This document shows positions 5,738 through 11,927 of a stretch of DNA of 12,938 nucleotides, piece after piece. The stretch's first letter is position 1, and every line of letters starts with the position of its first letter. The DNA is from GCA-2862545 sp047609825 (GTDB lineage Bacteria; Myxococcota_A; UBA796; GCA-2862545), in the NCBI GenBank assembly GCA_047609825.1, contig JBLFXJ010000233.1, positions 1-12,938 on the forward strand, written 5' to 3'. Position numbers and translations under genes: made by a program. The notes under the pieces are model-generated. The model was not told the DNA's origin, did not search any database, and saw nothing but the letters and a program-made list of their open reading frames with translations.

Positions 5738-7300
5738 GTGTCATCGCAGGCACGCTACGTTTCCAGCCTGACTCGGATGTCGTCTATGCTCTCGTTCGTG
5801 CTCCTGTTGGCTCTCGCTGCATGCAATGGCTCTGGCGATGTCGCGCCGCGACAGACCGGCACGCCCACCGACGCGACGCCCACTCCGACCACCCCAACCA
5901 CGACCACTCCGGGCACCCCCACGGGCTACGGCGGTCCGCCCGAGGGCCTCCAGATCGACAGCATCACGTTCAACCAGGGCGTGGCGATCACGCTCGTGGA
6001 AGACGGCGACCCCATCGGCACGCAGATGCCGATCGTCACCGACCGTCCGGCCTGGGTGCGCGTGTTCGTCGACGTAGACGAAGACATCTGGGAGGAGCGC
6101 GACATCATCGGTCAGCTCACCGTGAAGAACGGCGGTGACGAGGTGGTCCTGGAGGACGTGTCCACCATCCGGGCCGACTCCGACCCGTTCACCAAGCGCA
6201 CCACGCTCAACTTCGACATCGAGGCCGACCTCGTGCGCGAGCGGACCACCTACTCGGTGGAGCTTGTCGAGGCCGATGCCACCCGCGGCGAGGGTAAGAA
6301 GCGGCAGACCACCTGGTCTTCGGACGACAATCCGTCGATCCTGGTGGGCGAGACCGACGACCTCGAGGTCGTGATCATCCCGATCCAGTACGACTCGGAC
6401 GGCTCCGGGCGCCTGCCCGACGTCTCCGACCCACAGATCCAGCGCATCGCCGACCTGTTCTACTCGATGTACCCGGTGCCCACCATCACCATCACCGTGA
6501 GCGATCCGGCGCCGTGGCCCTACTACATCGGTGCGGACGGCTCGGGCTGGGGCGAGCTCCTCGACGCCATCTCGAACGCGCGAAGCGCAGCCAGCGTCGC
6601 CGACAATGTGTACTACTACGGCCTGTTCGTGCCCGATGACTCGTTCGAGTCGTTCTGCCGGCGGGGCTGCGTGCTCGGCCTGTCCTATCTGGCCTTCTCA
6701 GAGCGCGATGTGTGGGCACGGGCGAGCATCGGGGTGGGCTGGAGCGGCGATGTCACGTCGGAGACGATGGCGCACGAGGTCGGGCATGCCCACGGCCGAG
6801 AGCATGCGCCGTGCGGTCTGTACGACTGGGACCGCAACTACCCCCATGACAACGCCGCGCTCGGCGCGTGGGGCTACGATCTGCTCACCCGCGAGATGTT
6901 CCCGCCGCTCACCACGCGAGACGTGATGTCGTACTGCTCGCCGATCTGGGTGTCCGACTACACCTACTCCGCGCTGTTCTCGCGCATCCGGGCGCTCGGT
7001 CCGGCCGGGGCTCAGCCGTTGGAGGAGCGTCGCTGGCCGTCGTTCACCGTCGACGGGGACGGCGTGGCGAGCCGACGGGGCCAGGATGTGCCTGTGCGGG
7101 GCATGCCCGGCGGCCAGGCGGTCGACGTGGAGCTGCTGGACGGCGCGGGGCAGGTCATCGGCGAACAGCGGGGCTATGTGCTGCCCTATGGTCACATCTC
7201 CGGAGGCCGCGTCGCGGTGGACGTGTCCGACGACGTGCAGGGCCTTCGGCTGGTCGACCCCAGCGTGGTGCAGCGCGACACGGTTCTGTTCCGGCCGTAG
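5738..7300 (+). CDS. Lipoprotein zinc metalloprotease (metzincin type)
   Basis: A 520-residue secreted lipoprotein. The leader ends in the lipobox LALAAC, with lipidated Cys29. A Thr/Pro-rich tether (40-64) then leads to a beta-rich N-terminal domain (about 71-205). The protease domain (about 207-415) has the full metzincin zinc site HEVGHAHGREH (346-356): His346, His350 and His356 as ligands and Glu347 as general base. A Met-turn follows in DVMSYCSPIWVSDYTY, with Met397. Several Cys pairs (307/311, 359/400) suggest disulfides. A C-terminal beta-type domain (about 425-520) ends the protein. It should be a surface or periplasmic endopeptidase, perhaps of a broad M66-like group; the substrate is unknown. 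The GTG at 5738 gives an n-region with Arg6 and Arg13. ATGs at 5777 and 5786 would leave the signal without positive charge. No start has a clear ribosome binding site. It is probably the last gene of the oleA-like operon. Confidence 0.82.
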   Translation: MSSQARYVSSLTRMSSMLSFVLLLALAACNGSGDVAPRQTGTPTDATPTPTTPTTTTPGTPTGYGGPPEGLQIDSITFNQGVAITLVEDGDPIGTQMPIVTDRPAWVRVFVDVDEDIWEERDIIGQLTVKNGGDEVVLEDVSTIRADSDPFTKRTTLNFDIEADLVRERTTYSVELVEADATRGEGKKRQTTWSSDDNPSILVGETDDLEVVIIPIQYDSDGSGRLPDVSDPQIQRIADLFYSMYPVPTITITVSDPAPWPYYIGADGSGWGELLDAISNARSAASVADNVYYYGLFVPDDSFESFCRRGCVLGLSYLAFSERDVWARASIGVGWSGDVTSETMAHEVGHAHGREHAPCGLYDWDRNYPHDNAALGAWGYDLLTREMFPPLTTRDVMSYCSPIWVSDYTYSALFSRIRALGPAGAQPLEERRWPSFTVDGDGVASRRGQDVPVRGMPGGQAVDVELLDGAGQVIGEQRGYVLPYGHISGGRVAVDVSDDVQGLRLVDPSVVQRDTVLFRP

Positions 7301-7338
7301 CGCGCGGCTGCCCCCCCCCCTCGGGCGAGTCCTCGGGG
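7301..7338. other. Convergent intergenic gap with a 10-base C run
   Basis: This 38-bp gap separates the 3' ends of the protease and amidase genes. It holds an uninterrupted run of ten C (7311-7320). A weak stem (7292-7297 with 7305-7310, including one G-U pair) overlaps the protease stop codon, but no T-tract follows, so no intrinsic terminator can be called. Confidence 0.55.
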
Positions 7339-8817
7339 TCAGTCCAGGGCGGGCAGGGGAGTGAACGACTCGGTGGCCTCGAGCTGAGCGGCGAGGCGGA
7401 TGAGGGTGCCCTCATCGCCGTACCGACCCACCCACTGCGTGCCGATGGGCAGGCCATCGGCCATGTGCAGCGGCAGGCTGATCGCCGGCTGACCGGTCTG
7501 GTTGAACGGCTGGGTGTTCGGCGTAGCGTCGAACGCCGAGCCCGACATCTGGTCCAGGGCAGCCATCAGCGCGGCTCGGAGTGGCGCGCGTCGAAGCCCT
7601 CGGAGCATCAAGCGCTCACCGGCGGACAGCGCGAAGGCGCCGATCAGGACTGGCGGCTGCGCCGTGGTCGCTGTGAGCAGCACATCCCAGTCCTGGAAGA
7701 AGGCGGCCACCTCGCGGTTCGCCCGCTGCACCATACGCTGCGAGACGACGAGCTCGCCGGCGGTCAGTGCGCCACCGATCAGGCCGAGCAGTGCTGTTGG
7801 CAGCTCCACATCTGAGCGCGCGGCCCGCCCGGCCGCGGCCTCGGCCTCCTCGAGCAGCGCGGCCACATTCGCCGCGACGTTCATCAAGTAGGCCTTGCGC
7901 AGGGCGTCGGCGTCGAACCTCGGGCAGGCCTCTGCCACCTCATGACCCAGGCTCTCGGCGAGCGCGGCGGCACGCTCGACCGCCTCGCGGTTCTCCGGCG
8001 CGGTGTCCCGACCGAGGAGCGATGCCGTGGTGAACGCGATGCGCAGCCGCCCGGGATCGGCCCCGACCTCTGCGGCGAACGGCCGATCCGAGGCGGGGGC
8101 CGAGTACAGGGCGCCCGGGGACAGTCCGTGCACGGCATCGAGCAGCGCGGCGGCGTCCCGTACGGACCGCGTGACGGCGAACTCGCTCACGTAGCCAGAC
8201 CAGCTCTCGGGGGCGGGGCTGCTCGACGGGGTGCGGCCGCGGGACGGCTTGAGCCCGACCAGACCGCAGTGGCTGGCCGGGATGCGGATCGAGCCGCCGC
8301 CGTCGCCCGCGTGGGCCACCGGCACATACCCGGCTGCCACGGCCGCTCCGGCGCCACCGCTCGACCCGCCTGGGGTGTGGGCGGTGTTCCACGGGTTGCG
8401 ACACGCGCCGTACAGTTCGGGCTCGGTGACGCCGTAGATGCCGAACTCCGGCGCATTGGAGCGGCCCAGGGTGATCAGGCCGGCGGCATCGAACCGCTGG
8501 ACGAGCGCGCCAGTGGTGCTCCGCGTCACCTGCGCGAGCAGTCGGCTGGCCTGGGGAGCGGTGCGGCCGGCCACGAAGGCGCCGTTGTCCTTCAGGAGGA
8601 AGGGCACGCCGGCGAACGGGCCCTCTGGCAGCGCGCCGCTCTCGGCTCGGGAACGGGCGTCATCGAACCAGCGGTCCACGACGGCGTTCAGCTCGCCATC
8701 GTGTTCCTCGATCCGCGCGATCGCGGCCTCGACCAGCTCGATCGGGCGGACATCACCACGCTTCACCAGAGCTGCGAGGCCGGTGGCGTCGTAGCTGGCG
8801 TACTCGCTGGGCTTCAC
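7339..8817 (-). CDS. Amidase signature family hydrolase
   Basis: A 492-residue member of the amidase signature family, which hydrolyses carboxamides through a Ser-cisSer-Lys triad. Lys76 lies in GVPFLLKDNGAF, the cis-Ser Ser152 in TPGGSSGGAGAA, and nucleophile Ser176 in GDGGGSIRIPASHCG. The spacing (76 and 24 residues) matches characterised members such as FAAH. The context CRNPWNTAHTPGGSSGG and GLKPSRGRTP resembles 6-aminohexanoate-cyclic-dimer hydrolase (NylA)-type amidases more than GatA. No gatB or gatC is nearby, so tRNA amidotransferase function is unlikely. No signal peptide is seen; it is probably cytoplasmic. The GTG at 8817 overlaps the TGA of the DUF2505 gene (GTGA), so the two are translationally coupled. 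The same frame stays open for another 462 bp upstream, but that stretch is a shadow of the DUF2505 gene. The natural substrate cannot be told from sequence. Confidence 0.9.
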   Translation of the reverse strand: MKPSEYASYDATGLAALVKRGDVRPIELVEAAIARIEEHDGELNAVVDRWFDDARSRAESGALPEGPFAGVPFLLKDNGAFVAGRTAPQASRLLAQVTRSTTGALVQRFDAAGLITLGRSNAPEFGIYGVTEPELYGACRNPWNTAHTPGGSSGGAGAAVAAGYVPVAHAGDGGGSIRIPASHCGLVGLKPSRGRTPSSSPAPESWSGYVSEFAVTRSVRDAAALLDAVHGLSPGALYSAPASDRPFAAEVGADPGRLRIAFTTASLLGRDTAPENREAVERAAALAESLGHEVAEACPRFDADALRKAYLMNVAANVAALLEEAEAAAGRAARSDVELPTALLGLIGGALTAGELVVSQRMVQRANREVAAFFQDWDVLLTATTAQPPVLIGAFALSAGERLMLRGLRRAPLRAALMAALDQMSGSAFDATPNTQPFNQTGQPAISLPLHMADGLPIGTQWVGRYGDEGTLIRLAAQLEATESFTPLPALD

Positions 8818-9308
8818 GCGAGACGCTCCCGGATCAGGGACCGGGCGATCTCGGTAGCGCGCTCGTACGACTTCATGAACTCGCCCACGATGACCTTCTC
8901 GATCCGGCCGCCGACGAACGGCACCTTCACGGTGCACTCGCCGTCCACCGTTCGCACGCAGCCACCGGCGCTCGCGACCGCCGTGGTGACGCCGGCGATG
9001 CGCACCTTGTCGGACATCACGGGCAGCTCGACCCGCCACTCCAGACGGTGCGTGGTGGGGTCGAGGCGGTTCACCTGCACATAGGTGAGGGTCTTCGAGC
9101 CGAGGGCAGAGGCCATCATCCCAGGCAGCTCTTTCGAGGAGACGTTGTTGATCCGCTCGATCACCAGGTTGCCCTCCTCCCGCCGGTCGAGCACGGTCTG
9201 GGTGATCTGGGTGACATCGCGGAGGCGGAGCAGGAACGCTTCGCTGGCGAACACCTCCGCCACCACGGAGGGGTCGCACTGGAACTGGGCCTGACTGTAG
9301 AGCTTCAC
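8814..9308 (-). CDS. DUF2505 family protein (SRPBCC-like)
   Basis: A 164-residue soluble protein of the DUF2505 family, thought to share the START/polyketide-cyclase (SRPBCC) fold that encloses a hydrophobic ligand. It has the family opening with an aromatic/CDPSVVAEVFASEAFLLRL segment (11-30), a middle block RLEWRVELPVMSDKV (88-102), and the characteristic CTVKVPFVGGRIEKVIVGEF (125-144) before a long C-terminal helix. No catalytic residues can be named. The GTG at 9308 was chosen over upstream starts because GAGGTGA lies four bases before it and the family N-terminus begins there. It is the first gene of a two-gene unit with the amidase; a ligand-handling partner for the amidase is possible but unproven. 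It diverges from the SPFH cluster across 76 bp. Confidence 0.82.
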   Translation of the reverse strand: MKLYSQAQFQCDPSVVAEVFASEAFLLRLRDVTQITQTVLDRREEGNLVIERINNVSSKELPGMMASALGSKTLTYVQVNRLDPTTHRLEWRVELPVMSDKVRIAGVTTAVASAGGCVRTVDGECTVKVPFVGGRIEKVIVGEFMKSYERATEIARSLIRERLA

Positions 9309-9312
9309 GTCG

Positions 9313-9319
9313 TCACCTC
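9313..9319 (-). promoter_or_regulatory. Ribosome binding site of the DUF2505 gene
   Basis: On the minus strand, GAGGTGA ends four bases before the GTG at 9308. It supports that GTG over the in-frame start at 9554, which would lie inside the divergent SPFH gene. Confidence 0.55.
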
Positions 9320-9384
9320 GCTGCTCGGCGTCCGGCCCTAACCCGCTGGGCGTCCATCGGGCGGCCGCGCTAAGCACCTGGACG

Positions 9385-11055
9385 ATGGCTACGAACGCGT
9401 CCAACGGCGTGCGCAATGCGCTGGGTCTGATCGTGCTGCCCTTGGGTGCGGCGGCGGCGGTAGCGTTGGTGCTGGGGGGACAGGTCGGTCGGCCGGCGTG
9501 GTGGCTGGCGGGCCTCGCCGCGGGGCTGCATGCGCTGGCCCTGGTGCGGGTCACCGCCGCGCTGCGGCACGGCGTGGATGACCCGGTGCGGATCGGTGGC
9601 GTCGCGGGTCAGCTCGAGCCATTGGTCGGACTGTTGGCGGTCCTGGGCGGCCTGTGGGGCCTGCTCACGCCCCCGGCGGGCCACGAGGCGCCCCCGCTCG
9701 TGCTGGGCGGCCTGCTCGCGCTCGCGGCGGTCTCCGCGGCGGTGGGTGGCCGATACGCCGAGTCCACTCCCGACCTGCCGGAGGGGCCCGCGCTGGGCCG
9801 GTGGAGCCGACTCACGGTGTGGGCGGCGGCGCTGGTGGTCGTGGACTGGGCGTTGATCGCGGCAGAGCTTCCGCAGCCCGCGTTGGCTCTGGCGGCGTCG
9901 CGGGCGCTGCTGGCCGTGTGCGCTGTGCTCGGCGTGCAGGTGTTGGTGGGCGCGTGGCCACGGGAGCGGCCCGTCGCGCCGATCGGTGGCATCGATCCCG
10001 GCGCGCTCCGGTGGTTCTTCGGCCGGTGGAACCCGCTCGCGAGCGTAGGAGACGCCGTGCAGGCCGGTCTGGGCATCGACCTGCGCGCCACTTGGGCGAT
10101 CCAGTTCGTACGCAGCGCCGTCGAGCCCATGGCCCTGGTGGTCGGTCTGCTCGGCTGGCTCTCCACCGGCCTCGTCCGGGTCGGCCCCGAGGAGCTGGCG
10201 ATCCACGAGCGGCTCGGCGTTCCGTCGTCCACCACGCCGCTCGGTCCCGGGCTGCATGTCGTGGTGCCCTGGCCGGTGGACCGGGTGCGCCGGGTTCCCG
10301 CGCAGCGGGTGCTGACCATGGCGATCGGGGAGGAAGAAGAGGAGGAGGAGGAGGGTGCGGAGCACGAGGGGCCGGAAGACACGCTGTGGGCCCGGATGCA
10401 TGCCGAGGAGGAGTACACGCTGCTGCTCGGCGACGGCAACGACCTCGTCACCATCGACGGTCTGCTGCACTACCGGATCTCCGACCCCTACACCTACCTG
10501 TACGGCGCTCAGAACCCCGAGGATGGCCTGCGGTCCGCCGCATACGAGGCGCTCACCCGCCGCACAGTTGGGCGCTCACTCGACGGGGTGCTGTCCGAGA
10601 ACCTGTCCGCGTTCGCCGACGAGGTGGTGGCCGAGATCCAGCTGCGCGCCACCGAGCTCGACCTCGGTCTGGAGCCGGTGTCGTTCACCCTCAAGGGGCT
10701 GCACCCGCCCTTCGGTGTCGCAAAGGACTACCAGGCTGTCGTGAGCGCACAGATCGCACGGGAGACCGCCGTGATCCGTGCGAACGCCTACCGGCTGCGC
10801 CAGGTGCCGTCCGCCGAGACCCAGGCGCTGCTCGAGATCGACGAGGCGCGCGCTGTGCACGCCAAGGCTCGCGGCACCGCGGTGGGAGAGGCGGAGGCGT
10901 TTCGGGCCCTGGTCGACAGCTACGTGGCGTCGCCGGATCTGTTCCGGTTCCGACGACGGATGGAGACGCTGGAGTACAACCTCGCCGAGCGCGAGCTCAC
11001 CATCGTGGATCGGCGCTTCGAGGCCGAAGGAGGGCACCTGTGGGTCCTTCAGTGA
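9385..11055 (+). CDS. HflK-like SPFH protein with large multi-pass N-terminal membrane domain
   Basis: A 556-residue protein in two parts. Residues 1-265 hold about seven hydrophobic segments (about 12-32, 38-58, 76-94, 104-121, 143-161, 166-190, 247-266). Residues 267-540 form an SPFH/band-7 domain of HflK type: VRVGPEELAIHERLG (264-278), GPGLHVVVPWPVDRVRRV (287-304), LLGDGNDLVTIDGLLHYRIS (347-366) and a helical region GVAKDYQAVVSAQIARE (444-460). The domain is interrupted after the first strands by eight glutamates (316-323) and an acidic stretch to about 343. Ordinary HflK has a single membrane anchor, so the multi-pass part is an unusual addition. The protein probably co-assembles with the two following SPFH proteins in the inner membrane. 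The ATG at 9385 lacks a clear ribosome binding site. The downstream hflC start lies within its last codons. Confidence 0.82.
   Translation: MATNASNGVRNALGLIVLPLGAAAAVALVLGGQVGRPAWWLAGLAAGLHALALVRVTAALRHGVDDPVRIGGVAGQLEPLVGLLAVLGGLWGLLTPPAGHEAPPLVLGGLLALAAVSAAVGGRYAESTPDLPEGPALGRWSRLTVWAAALVVVDWALIAAELPQPALALAASRALLAVCAVLGVQVLVGAWPRERPVAPIGGIDPGALRWFFGRWNPLASVGDAVQAGLGIDLRATWAIQFVRSAVEPMALVVGLLGWLSTGLVRVGPEELAIHERLGVPSSTTPLGPGLHVVVPWPVDRVRRVPAQRVLTMAIGEEEEEEEEGAEHEGPEDTLWARMHAEEEYTLLLGDGNDLVTIDGLLHYRISDPYTYLYGAQNPEDGLRSAAYEALTRRTVGRSLDGVLSENLSAFADEVVAEIQLRATELDLGLEPVSFTLKGLHPPFGVAKDYQAVVSAQIARETAVIRANAYRLRQVPSAETQALLEIDEARAVHAKARGTAVGEAEAFRALVDSYVASPDLFRFRRRMETLEYNLAERELTIVDRRFEAEGGHLWVLQ
10330..10353 (+). 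repeat. Purine-rich GAA/GAG run encoding eight glutamates
   Basis: Eight consecutive GAA/GAG codons encode Glu316-Glu323 of the first SPFH protein. They sit in an acidic insertion between the early beta strands and the core of the band-7 domain. The codons are mixed, so the run probably reflects selection on the protein rather than simple slippage. It may be a flexible loop or a metal or basic-partner contact. Confidence 0.6.
11027..11034 (+). promoter_or_regulatory. Strong ribosome binding site that sets the hflC start
   Basis: AAGGAGGG lies five bases before a GTG at 11040, inside the end of the first SPFH gene. It favours 11040 over the GTG at 11052, which forms a GTGA overlap but would have a spacing of 17 bases. 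Confidence 0.6.
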
Positions 11056-11927
11056 GCGGGGTGCGGGCGGTGGCCGGCATCATCGCGGTGCTGGTGATCG
11101 GGCTGTCGGCGACCGGGTTCGTGGTGCAGGAGGGCGAGGCCTCCATCGTCACCCGGGTCGGGCGGCCCGTCGGCGTGATCACCGATGCGGGTCTGCACTG
11201 GAAGCTCCCGTGGCCCGTCGACGAGGCGGTGCAGGTCGACATGCGGCGGCGGGTGTTCGAGACCGGCCACAGCGAGATGCTCACCCGGGACAAGAAGAAC
11301 GTCGTCGTGCTGTCCTACGCCGTGTGGCGGGTGTCGGACGCGCTGCTGTTCCACCAGGCAGTGGGATCGCTCGAGGCGGCCGAGGTGAAGCTTGACGGGC
11401 TGATCACCAACGCCGCGATCGGCGTGCTCGGCCGGTACGATCTGTCCGCCATCGTGTCCACTGACCCCTCCACCCTCAAGCTCGACGCGCTCCAGGGGGA
11501 GCTTCTCGATCAGACGGTCACGGTGGCTACCGAGCGCTACGGCATCGCCATCGAGCGCATCGCGTTCAAGCGGGTGTCGCTGCCCGAGGAGAACACGGTG
11601 AGCGTGTTCGACCAGATGCGGGCCGAGCGCCGGCAATATGCGGCGAAGTTCACCGCAGAGGGTGAGCAGGAGGCGGCGCGCATTCGCTCAGGGGCCGACC
11701 TCGAGGCCGCCCGGATCCGAGCGGACGGCACCGAGGAGGCGGCGCGCATCCTCGGTCAGGCCGAGGCCGAGGCCGCCGGCATCTACGCCGATGCGCACAA
11801 CGTGGACCCAGAGCTGTACCGGTTCCTCCGGTCGCTCGAGACCATCGATCAGGTGGTGGGCCCGCAGACCACGGTGATCCTCCGCACCGACAGCGAGCCG
11901 TTCCGGTTGCTGCAGGAGTCTCGATGA
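11040..11927 (+). CDS. hflC: HflC-type SPFH protein
   Basis: A 295-residue protein with one N-terminal membrane helix (about 9-27) followed by an SPFH domain that, by homology, faces the periplasm. HflC hallmarks are present: GLHWKLPWPVDEAVQVD (51-67), TRDKKNVVVLSYAVWRV (82-98), RVSLPEENTVSVFDQMRAER (178-197), DPELYRFLRSL (256-266) and a closing TVILRTDSEPFRLL (278-291). In Escherichia coli, HflC and HflK form a cage around FtsH and modulate its proteolysis. The C-terminal helix holds four 11-residue repeats that begin EAARI or EAAGI (211, 222, 233, 244), as in the long helices of SPFH cages. The protein is somewhat shorter than E. coli HflC (about 334 residues). The GTG at 11040 was chosen for its ribosome binding site; 11052 is the alternative. 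It overlaps the previous gene by 16 bp and the next by 4 bp (ATGA). Confidence 0.88.
   Translation: MGPSVSGVRAVAGIIAVLVIGLSATGFVVQEGEASIVTRVGRPVGVITDAGLHWKLPWPVDEAVQVDMRRRVFETGHSEMLTRDKKNVVVLSYAVWRVSDALLFHQAVGSLEAAEVKLDGLITNAAIGVLGRYDLSAIVSTDPSTLKLDALQGELLDQTVTVATERYGIAIERIAFKRVSLPEENTVSVFDQMRAERRQYAAKFTAEGEQEAARIRSGADLEAARIRADGTEEAARILGQAEAEAAGIYADAHNVDPELYRFLRSLETIDQVVGPQTTVILRTDSEPFRLLQESR
11670..11801 (+). repeat. Four tandem 33-bp units (11-residue coiled-coil repeat) within hflC
   Basis: Four units of 11 codons begin at protein residues 211, 222, 233 and 244, each starting Glu-Ala-Ala-Arg/Gly-Ile. They are similar at the protein level and diverged at the DNA level, as expected for an old hendecad coiled-coil repeat in the SPFH helical region rather than a recent duplication. 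Confidence 0.65.

Noticed and set aside
7292..7320. Stem plus C run as an intrinsic terminator
   Set aside because: The stem is only six pairs with a wobble and overlaps the stop codon, and there is no T-tract on either strand.
7339..8817. Amidase as GatA, the glutamyl-tRNA(Gln) amidotransferase A subunit
   Set aside because: No gatB or gatC is adjacent, and the sequence around the nucleophile looks closer to NylA-type amidases.
7942..9084. A 380-codon plus-strand open frame opposite the amidase and DUF2505 genes
   Set aside because: It is antisense to two clear genes, has low-complexity Arg/Gly/Ala-rich composition and no recognisable motif; long shadow frames are expected in such GC-rich DNA.
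8818..9279. A 154-residue N-terminal extension of the amidase
   Set aside because: It is the out-of-frame reading of the DUF2505 gene; the amidase family N-terminus begins at the GTG at 8817.
9654..11039. A long upstream extension of hflC
   Set aside because: It is the shifted frame of the first SPFH gene, with Arg/Gly/Ala-rich nonsense sequence; HflC homology begins only after about 11040.
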